12,818 nt of DNA from Siphonobacter sp047605205. Lineage in GTDB: Bacteria > Bacteroidota > Bacteroidia > Cytophagales > Spirosomataceae. This document shows positions 7,505 to 12,818 of this stretch, piece after piece; positions within the stretch are counted from its first letter, which is position 1; each line of letters opens with the position of its first letter. Where the stretch lies: NCBI GenBank assembly GCA_047605205.1, contig JASGGE010000115.1:1-12818 (forward strand), given 5' to 3'. The notes under the pieces are model-generated. The model made no database searches. It was given only the letters and a program-made list of their open reading frames with translations, and was not told the origin of the DNA. The translations under genes were made by a program, and so were the position numbers.

Positions 7505-7669
7505 GGGGTATAATGAAAACAATAAAAAAGTAGCTAGATAAAAATGGTTAACGAGGGCATGCGTAATGAATCGTCTACGAATTTATGGGCATTGATCAAG
7601 GCAAAATGGAATCTGCGATAAATCAAGCGAAATACGCGACGAAGAAAAACCAGTAGGAATAGAAAGTGT

Positions 7670-8128
7670 TTAAATGCTTAAGATAGTGGTGTTTTTTACT
7701 TCTTCCATAACAAAACAGCTGCTCATGTGTGAGACGCTCGTTAGAACACTTAGTTTGCTTTGATAAAAGGTATTGTAAGCTTCCATATCCGTTACGACTA
7801 CCTTAAGCAGGTAATCAAAGTTGCCAGATACTACTGAGCACTCCAGCACTTCAGGCAATTGCTTGATTGCCTGATTAAATTCCTGAAAACTTTCCTGTTT
7901 TTGTTTGTCTAAGGTCACGAAGCAGTAAACCATCAGACTGCGTCCAATTCGCTTGCGGTTTAGCAGAGCTACGTACCGGTCAATAATACCCTGAGCTTCT
8001 AGTTTTTTGATCCGGTCATGAACGGGAGTAATGCTGAGGTTAACACGTTCGGCCATTTCCCGAACGGTATAGAGGCCATTTTCCTGAAGTAAAGTCAGTA
8101 ATAAACGATCAGTAGAATCGAGTTCCAT
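7670..8128 (-). CDS. Lrp/AsnC-family transcriptional regulator
   Basis: This 152-residue protein has the standard Lrp/AsnC design. The N-terminal helix-turn-helix covers about 4-49, with TVREMAERVNLSITPVHDRI (21-40) containing the recognition helix. A RAM effector-binding domain follows (about 65-145), with the SGNFDYLLKV block (101-110) typical of the amino-acid-binding region. It would act as a dimer or higher oligomer that senses an amino acid. Its divergent neighbour is alanine dehydrogenase, and local regulators of this type commonly control an adjacent catabolic gene. Alanine is therefore the obvious candidate ligand, but this is inferred from context. ATG at 8128 is the start. A palindrome 53 bp upstream suggests autoregulation. 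Calling it a global Lrp, AldR or other subtype is not possible from sequence alone. Confidence 0.93.
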   Translation of the reverse strand: MELDSTDRLLLTLLQENGLYTVREMAERVNLSITPVHDRIKKLEAQGIIDRYVALLNRKRIGRSLMVYCFVTLDKQKQESFQEFNQAIKQLPEVLECSVVSGNFDYLLKVVVTDMEAYNTFYQSKLSVLTSVSHMSSCFVMEEVKNTTILSI

Positions 8129-8170
8129 AGGTAGTTAAGGGGGAAAGAAAGAAGATATAGACACAACTTC

Positions 8171-8197
8171 TTCTGAAAGATCAGAAAAATTTTCGGA
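8171..8197. promoter_or_regulatory. Candidate Lrp operator 1, with an overlapping second palindrome
   Basis: Bases 8181-8197 read TCAGAAAAATTTTCGGA: outer TC/GA and inner GAAAA/TTTTC arms pair around a central A. Bases 8182-8196 match 13 of 15 positions of the E. coli Lrp consensus YAGHAWATTWTDCTR. A second exact inverted repeat, TTCTGA-AAGA-TCAGAA, overlaps it at 8171-8186. The site lies 53-69 bp upstream of the regulator's own start codon, a plausible place for autoregulation. Confidence 0.6.
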
Positions 8198-8284
8198 ATT
8201 GTGGTAAGTATTGCCCCTTGAATAAGAAAATAGTACGATGATATACCTATTTATAAAAACAGATTTCTTATTTTTTGAAGAATA

Positions 8285-8301
8285 TCCGAAAAGTTTACCG
8301 A
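8285..8301. promoter_or_regulatory. Candidate Lrp operator 2, ald-proximal
   Basis: TCCGAAAAGTTTACCGA is a 17-bp imperfect palindrome that matches operator 1 at 13 of 17 positions and the E. coli Lrp consensus at 12 of 15. The two centres (8189 and 8293) are 104 bp apart, close to ten helical turns. It lies just upstream of a possible ald -7 box. Confidence 0.5.
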
Positions 8302-8307
8302 ATAGCT

Positions 8308-8315
8308 GATTTTTG
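8308..8315 (+). promoter_or_regulatory. Possible ald promoter -7 box (GATTTTTG)
   Basis: GATTTTTG matches TAnnTTTG at 7 of 8 positions and would start transcription near base 8321, about 40 bp before the ald ATG. The -33 position (about 8284-8288) has no TTTG and falls inside candidate operator 2. An activated promoter with a poor -33 element is one reading; a chance match is another. Confidence 0.3.
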
Positions 8316-8362
8316 TAGAGGTCAAAGGCATTTTTTAATAGATCGGGCAAATTCAAGGCAAA

Positions 8363-9493
8363 ATGATTATTGGTGTTCCAAAGGAAATTAAAAACAATGA
8401 AAACCGGGTTGCACTCACTCCGGCAGGCGTTGCAGAACTTAAAAAGCATGGGCACGATCTGTATGTGCAAAGCACAGCAGGGTTAGGGAGCGGCATTAGT
8501 GATGAAGACTATCTAGAGGCGGGTGCTACGATACTACCCACGATTGAGGCCGTATACGAAATCGCAGAAATGATTGTGAAAGTGAAAGAGCCCATCGCTC
8601 TGGAATATCCACTCATTAAGCCCAATCAATTATTATTTACCTATTTCCACTTTGCCTCTTCTCAGGAATTAACTGAGGCGATGCTTCAGAGTGGAGCCGT
8701 TTGCCTGGCTTATGAAACGGTAGAAAAAACAGATCGTTCCTTACCACTGCTGATTCCAATGAGTGAAGTAGCCGGGCGAATGGCTGTGCAGGAAGGGGCA
8801 AAATACCTGGAGAAACCTATGGGTGGCCGGGGGATTCTGCTGGGTGGAGTAGCCGGTGTAAAACCTGCTAATGTGCTGGTATTAGGTGGCGGTATTGTAG
8901 GAACCCAGTCAGCCAAGATGGCTGCCGGCTTAGGTGCCAACGTAACGATTGTTGACATTAGCCTGCAACGCTTGCGTTATCTGGAAGACATTATGCCTGC
9001 CAACGTTGATACAGTGATGTCTAATGAATATAACATTCGTCAATTAATCAAAAATACTGATTTGATTATTGGCGGAGTGTTGATTCCTGGTGCAAAGGCT
9101 CCTTCGCTAATCACTCGTGATATGCTGAAACTGATGCGTCCCGGAACGGTCATGGTTGATGTAGCTATTGATCAGGGCGGATGCTTTGAAACGTCACATC
9201 CGACGACTCACCAGGATCCTATTTTTGTTATTGATGAGGTTGTTCATTATTGCGTGGCTAATATGCCCGGAGCCGTGCCTTATACCTCTACGTTGGCTCT
9301 TACGAATGCAACCTTGCCTTATGCGATCCAGCTGGCAAATAAAGGCTGGAAAAAAGCCTGCCGTGACAATGATGAGCTGAAAAAGGGCTTAAATGTGGTT
9401 CATGGAAAAGTTGTATACCGTGGCGTAGCAGAAGCATGGGGTTTATCCCTTACGCCAGTAGAAGATATGCTAGGGAAAGTGATTGTAGCCTAG
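8363..9493 (+). CDS. ald: Alanine dehydrogenase (L-alanine:NAD+ oxidoreductase)
   Basis: Ald interconverts L-alanine and pyruvate plus ammonia with NAD(H), linking amino-acid breakdown or synthesis to central metabolism. The 376-residue length is typical. The residues known to act in this family are all present: R15 in ENRVALTP, K75 in VKVKEP, H96 in TYFHFAS (catalytic histidine) and D270 in VAIDQGG (catalytic aspartate). The Rossmann motif is GGGIVG (175-180), with D198 at the end of the next strand for NAD ribose binding. Related transhydrogenase alpha subunits and lysine-forming enzymes differ in these positions or length. ATG at 8363 gives the standard MIIGVPKEIK start. The gene is divergent from the Lrp-type regulator across a 234-bp region with two candidate operators, and is followed by a good terminator. 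Confidence 0.98.
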   Translation: MIIGVPKEIKNNENRVALTPAGVAELKKHGHDLYVQSTAGLGSGISDEDYLEAGATILPTIEAVYEIAEMIVKVKEPIALEYPLIKPNQLLFTYFHFASSQELTEAMLQSGAVCLAYETVEKTDRSLPLLIPMSEVAGRMAVQEGAKYLEKPMGGRGILLGGVAGVKPANVLVLGGGIVGTQSAKMAAGLGANVTIVDISLQRLRYLEDIMPANVDTVMSNEYNIRQLIKNTDLIIGGVLIPGAKAPSLITRDMLKLMRPGTVMVDVAIDQGGCFETSHPTTHQDPIFVIDEVVHYCVANMPGAVPYTSTLALTNATLPYAIQLANKGWKKACRDNDELKKGLNVVHGKVVYRGVAEAWGLSLTPVEDMLGKVIVA

Positions 9494-9530
9494 TAACGTA
9501 GCAGTCAGAAATCATTCGATATCAACAACT

Positions 9531-9560
9531 AAGCCGTCTGGGTAACCCGGGCGGCTTTTA
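9531..9560 (+). terminator. Rho-independent terminator of ald
   Basis: AAGCCGTCTGGG (9531-9542) pairs with CCCGGGCGGCTT (9546-9557): 12 pairs including two wobbles, with a TAA loop. TTTATATTTG follows. It lies 37 bp after the ald stop codon. Confidence 0.9.
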
Positions 9561-9614
9561 TATTTGTTTATTTCAACCATTAACTATCAGCTAATCATAA
9601 ACACGTCTCTATAC

Positions 9615-9646
9615 AAAATTCCCGGCCTGCTTTGCGGGCCGGGAAT
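9615..9646 (-). terminator. Rho-independent terminator of the acyl carrier protein gene
   Basis: ATTCCCGGCC (9618-9627) and GGCCGGGAAT (9637-9646) are exact inverted copies. Three more inner pairs and a 3-base loop make a 13-pair stem. On the minus strand it is followed by TTTGTAT, so it reads as the end of the minus-strand acyl-carrier-protein transcript, 35 bp beyond that gene's stop. On the plus strand no T-run follows. Confidence 0.85.
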
Positions 9647-9681
9647 CGCCGTTCAACCTTCAATCTATCTGTCTTTTCTTA

Positions 9682-9951
9682 TTAAGCTTTTACGGGAATC
9701 AGACTCTGTTCCGTTAGATATGCCAAATCTCTGACATTGTGAATATTTTCGATGGCTTCATCTGGGAACTGAATCCCGAGACGATCTTCAATCATGACTA
9801 TTAACTCAGTCATTTCTAAACTATTAAACCCAAAATCATTTTTAAAAGTTCGGTCTAACCGAAAAAACTCTGGGCTAATAAAGAAATGGTCAGTAAGCAA
9901 TTTTCGGATTACTTTAACCACCAATTTTGACTTTTCGAGTGACGGATTCAT
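9682..9951 (-). CDS. Acyl carrier protein
   Basis: This small protein is an acyl/peptidyl carrier, modified on serine by 4'-phosphopantetheine to hold growing acyl chains. Starting at ATG 9951 it has 89 residues; an in-frame GTG at 9960 would add three. The attachment motif is DFGFNSLEMTEL, with the serine at residue 44 (47 from the GTG). The usual DSL triad reads NSL here, a change that family members sometimes show. Helix II and the following LGIQFPDEAIENIHNVRDLAYLT segment fit the standard fold. The N-terminus is rich in lysine, unlike the acidic fatty-acid AcpP, so a specialised ACP (secondary lipid or pigment pathway) is as likely as the housekeeping one. It lies 100 bp downstream of tolC on the same strand, with no ketosynthase or other fab gene in the window. 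Confidence 0.88.
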   Translation of the reverse strand: MNPSLEKSKLVVKVIRKLLTDHFFISPEFFRLDRTFKNDFGFNSLEMTELIVMIEDRLGIQFPDEAIENIHNVRDLAYLTEQSLIPVKA

Positions 9952-10051
9952 GGCTTTCACTGGGGAATTTATACATCAAACGACATAGTTTTCATAATAG
10001 TATTTTACACTATTCCTTTGGACGGAAAATTCATACTATGGTTTGATTACA

Positions 10052-11353
10052 CTACCATATTTTTGTTCCAAGAATCCGATTGACTTCAAGTAAAGCCAGA
10101 GTCCGTTGATACTGGAATTGAATTTGCTGAAATTCAGCCTCTTGTAAGGCAGTCTGGGCCGACTGTACATCTAATTGCGTAATAACCCCATTTTGGAAAC
10201 GGGCATTGGCTAATTGCAGAGCATATTGAGCTTCCTGAAGCTGCGTTTCCGATAAGCGTAGTTTTTCACTGGAGGACCGAAGCTCTGACTCCGCCTGATC
10301 CAGTTGGGAGCGGATGGCAACGGAAGTCGCTTCAGTGGTATACTGGCTCATCTGAAGATTTTTGCGGGCAATATCTTCCTGAATCTGATGGCGGCCACCT
10401 GAATAAATAGGAGCTGAAAGTTTTACCCCTACACCACCATTAAAGCGAAATTCCTTAATATCAGGCTGAAAGCCATTACGAAAACCAGTATTTCCAATAA
10501 ACGAGAATGTAGGTAATTTGGCTGCTTTCGCGATAGTAATGTCCTTAGATGATACCAATTCGCGGGTTTTGGACAATTTATAATCCCAGTTATTGATGAT
10601 ATTGGTGGAATCCTGAGGCGTAACTAATGAGGGCCAGTCAAAGCTGTTTTGACTACCGATTTCCGCCCGAACATCTTTACCTATCAGTGCACTAAGCATG
10701 ATATACTGCTTATCGAGCTGATTTTTGAGATCGACGATCCGGGTTCTGATATTTTTGTGACGTACATTAGTTGATACCAGGCTATAGTCTATTTCATCAC
10801 CATTTTTAAGCCTATTCTCAATGACTTTGGCTGTTTCACCAATCAAAGCCTCCTGTGCATTCTGCACGGCAATGGCTTTCTGAAGATAGATAATACCAAA
10901 GTACGCCTGAGCAACCTGATAAGCTAACTGATGCGTTGATAACTCAACGTTTTGTTGTGATAATACGTCTTGTGTACGAGCCTTGTCAATAGCAGCCGCA
11001 TCTTTTCCCCAATCATACACAGTCTGGCTAATCGATACACCTACGTTGTAGTTATTACGAGGAGCAAATTGAATAGCTTCGGAACCTAGGCCTGGGATAC
11101 TAAATGCTACTTTTTGTAAAGGCCAGATAAACTGATACGTAGCATCACCACTTACCTCTGGCTTACGATTGGCTTCCGCCAGTTGCGTATTACTTTGACT
11201 AATTGATGCGGCCTGTCTTTGTTGTTTTAACTGAGGGTAATAATTAATCGACTCACGAATTAAATTACCCAATATTTCATTATTTGGTTGGTTCTGAGCC
11301 AAAGCGACACTACTCGTGAGCAGACCAACCGCGAAAACGTTAATGAATTTCAT
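10052..11353 (-). CDS. TolC-family outer-membrane protein of an efflux operon
   Basis: This is the second TolC/OEP protein of the window, 433 residues. The signal peptide is MKFINVFAVGLLTSSVALA with cleavage before QN. The two OEP repeats are visible: long helices around NLIRESINYYPQLKQQRQAASISQSN near the N-terminus and GGRHQIQEDIARKNLQMSQY and NGVITQLDVQSAQTALQEAEF in the C-terminal half. It forms the outer-membrane exit duct of a tripartite pump. It follows the EmrB-like gene by 71 bp on the same strand, so it most likely completes that system, which exports small molecules. The two TolC proteins share the family architecture but do not look like a recent duplication. ATG at 11353 is the start. 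Confidence 0.94.
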   Translation of the reverse strand: MKFINVFAVGLLTSSVALAQNQPNNEILGNLIRESINYYPQLKQQRQAASISQSNTQLAEANRKPEVSGDATYQFIWPLQKVAFSIPGLGSEAIQFAPRNNYNVGVSISQTVYDWGKDAAAIDKARTQDVLSQQNVELSTHQLAYQVAQAYFGIIYLQKAIAVQNAQEALIGETAKVIENRLKNGDEIDYSLVSTNVRHKNIRTRIVDLKNQLDKQYIMLSALIGKDVRAEIGSQNSFDWPSLVTPQDSTNIINNWDYKLSKTRELVSSKDITIAKAAKLPTFSFIGNTGFRNGFQPDIKEFRFNGGVGVKLSAPIYSGGRHQIQEDIARKNLQMSQYTTEATSVAIRSQLDQAESELRSSSEKLRLSETQLQEAQYALQLANARFQNGVITQLDVQSAQTALQEAEFQQIQFQYQRTLALLEVNRILGTKIW

Positions 11354-11383
11354 GGAAGAAGATATTGAAATGTTTTGAGGTTA

Positions 11384-11418
11384 GTGTCTGATCGACTAGA
11401 AGTTAACCGATCAGACGC
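11384..11418. repeat. 11-bp hairpin in the emrB-tolC intergenic gap
   Basis: GTCTGATCG (11386-11394) and CGATCAGAC (11408-11416) are exact inverted copies. One wobble and one more pair extend the stem to 11, around a 13-base loop. It sits 7 bp after the emrB-like stop codon. Read on the minus strand it is followed by TAACCTCAAAAC, without a T-run, so it is better explained as an RNA processing or stability hairpin than as a terminator. Confidence 0.6.
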
Positions 11419-11424
11419 CAGCAT

Positions 11425-12818
11425 TTAGTGAGCCTCGGCCATTGCAGCTGCAGCAGCAGCAATTTCTTCGGCTGATTTTTTCTTTTTCTGACGAAGCATA
11501 ACCGTCAGTGGTAAAATGATAATGAAGAATACACCAACAATACGGAATGTATCCAGATAAGAAAGCATATACGCTTGCTTATCTACAGCAGCTTCGAGCA
11601 AACGATAGGTACGTAAGGTAGCTCCGCCCATAATACGGATACGCTCAGTTAATAGCGGGTTACCTTCATACAGATTACTCATTAAATCCGAGCGGTGAGT
11701 AGCGTAACGAATGGCAACGAAGTTATTCGCAAGGGCTACTCCGAACGCACCGCCTAATTGCCGGATCATGTTATTGATTGCAATGGCGTTTGGATATTCT
11801 TTGGGAGAAAGACCAGCAACGGCCTGGTTTGTTAATGGTAATTGCAATAGTGAAATTCCTAATACCCGTAAAATATGAGCGGGGAAAAATTGCCATTGGT
11901 TGGCCTGATCGGTGAATGTACCCCCGTAAAAACCAAAGGCAATCATCAGACACAATCCCGTAATAATAAAGGGCAGCGGTGAAGCACCAGCGGACAGTCG
12001 ACGTCCAACAATTGGCATTGTGAATACGCCCAATAGAGTTGGCCAGAGTAACGAAAGCCCTGTCATTGTAGGGGTGAATCCATTAATTCGCTGAACCATT
12101 ACGGGATAAACGAACATGGCTGTGAATAAACCAATCCCAGCTACGAAGCTAAAGATAGTCGTTACGCCTAATGTCCCCTTTCTCATTACACGTAGATCGA
12201 CTACCGGGTGAGAAGTGGTTAATTCTCGCCATATGAAGCCAATCATGCCTATTGCCGCAGAAATACTAAAGCCAACAATCAATCGGGAGTCAAACCAGTC
12301 TTCCGATTCACCTTTCTCTAACACAAATTGAAGAGAGCCGATCCCAACCATCAGTAAAATTATACCAGGATAATCAATGACAATCTGGTCTTTCTTTTCA
12401 CCTTCTCCTGGTTTTCTATCAATGTATAACAGGGTTAAGACAGCCGCCAGGATACCTACCGGGATATTCACCAGGAAGATATTGGACCAGTGATAATCTT
12501 CAACGATAATACCGCCCAGGACCGGGCCAAAGGTTGGGCCCAGAATGATGCCCATCGCGAAAATCCCGGAAGCAATACCACGTTTTTGAGGAGGAAAGGC
12601 ATCAAAAATAATGGTTTGAGAGGTGGAAAGCAGAGCTCCCCCCCCAATTCCTTGTATAAAACGCCAGACAACCAGATCCCCTAATGTGGTGGCCTGTCCA
12701 CAGAAATAAGATGCTATAGTAAAAATGATAATGGAAGTAAGGTAATAGTTTTTCCTTCCAAAATATTCCGCCAGAAAGCTCGTCATCGGAATGATGATTA
12801 CGTTTGCAATGGCGTATG
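11425..12818 (-). CDS. EmrB/QacA-type DHA2 drug transporter (5' end beyond the window)
   Basis: This is a proton-driven multidrug exporter of the major facilitator superfamily, DHA2 (14-helix) group. The frame runs open through base 12818: the residues before the first visible Met (12786) read YAIANVIIIP, so the true start is off the right edge and roughly 50-60 residues (first helix) are missing. Motif A appears as EYFGRKNYY, motif B around WRFIQGIGGG, and the antiporter motif C as ILGPTFGPVLGG, followed by NIFLVNIPVG. Many hydrophobic segments follow through to the C-terminus. The C-terminal tail is basic then alanine-rich (QKKKKKSAEEIAAAAAAMAEAH). With the tolC gene 71 bp downstream it should form an EmrAB-TolC type pump; the adaptor (EmrA/HlyD) is not in the window and may lie upstream. 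Confidence 0.93.
   Translation of the reverse strand, partial: YAIANVIIIPMTSFLAEYFGRKNYYLTSIIIFTIASYFCGQATTLGDLVVWRFIQGIGGGALLSTSQTIIFDAFPPQKRGIASGIFAMGIILGPTFGPVLGGIIVEDYHWSNIFLVNIPVGILAAVLTLLYIDRKPGEGEKKDQIVIDYPGIILLMVGIGSLQFVLEKGESEDWFDSRLIVGFSISAAIGMIGFIWRELTTSHPVVDLRVMRKGTLGVTTIFSFVAGIGLFTAMFVYPVMVQRINGFTPTMTGLSLLWPTLLGVFTMPIVGRRLSAGASPLPFIITGLCLMIAFGFYGGTFTDQANQWQFFPAHILRVLGISLLQLPLTNQAVAGLSPKEYPNAIAINNMIRQLGGAFGVALANNFVAIRYATHRSDLMSNLYEGNPLLTERIRIMGGATLRTYRLLEAAVDKQAYMLSYLDTFRIVGVFFIIILPLTVMLRQKKKKSAEEIAAAAAAMAEAH

Noticed and set aside
8135..8470. A 111-codon open frame on the minus strand across the lrp-ald intergenic region
   Set aside because: It overlaps the first 108 bases of ald and the candidate operators, its composition resembles translated A/T-rich non-coding DNA, and it matches no family I recognise.
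9996..10014. AATAGT/ACTATT inverted repeat upstream of the acyl carrier protein gene
   Set aside because: Six A/T-rich pairs in an A/T-rich gap are expected by chance; no matching second copy or promoter element fixes its role.
10037..10059. TATGGT/ACCATA inverted repeat at the tolC stop codon (possible terminator)
   Set aside because: Only 6 A/T-rich pairs with an 11-base loop and no T-run on the minus strand.

Overview
The window looks like a stretch of chromosome from a Bacteroidota bacterium, most likely order Cytophagales (Spirosoma-like). The DnaA, RecA (with the TSCCC-IFINQ segment) and FemAB-like proteins resemble Bacteroidota sequences I know. Start codons lack Shine-Dalgarno sequences and sit in A/T-rich leaders, and a perfect TAnnTTTG-type -7 box precedes dnaA. 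This placement is from recall of protein families, not from a search. There are no rRNA or tRNA genes, insertion sequences, CRISPR arrays or phage genes. It is mostly ordinary core genome.

Layout. (1) 1-2552: dnaA (TTG start) followed after 14 bp by a FemAB/GNAT-like gene that also appears to start with TTG; probably one transcript. (2) 2678-4613, minus strand: a predicted membrane-anchored zinc aminopeptidase, then a secreted DUF3108 protein. (3) 4614-4984: a 371-bp non-coding stretch with a likely recA promoter at its end, then recA (4985-6055). (4) 6073-6153: a very long bidirectional hairpin terminator between recA and a convergent, stand-alone tolC-type gene (6179-7504). (5) 7670-9493: an Lrp/AsnC-type regulator gene and a divergent alanine dehydrogenase gene (ald). 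Their 234-bp shared upstream region holds two matching 17-bp palindromes 104 bp apart. (6) 9494-9681: two back-to-back terminators serving the convergent ald and acyl-carrier-protein genes. (7) 9682-12818, minus strand: an EmrB-like DHA2 drug transporter (cut by the right edge), a second tolC-type gene and a small acyl carrier protein, read in that order.

How the genes fit together. dnaA and recA are the replication-start and recombination proteins. The lrp-ald pair is a classic local circuit: an amino-acid-sensing regulator beside the gene for alanine catabolism or synthesis. The MFS transporter and TolC protein would form a tripartite efflux pump with a periplasmic adaptor, which may lie just beyond the right edge. 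The most informative non-coding signal is the pair of lrp-ald palindromes, which fit the known Lrp site consensus well. I found no convincing new biological system here.
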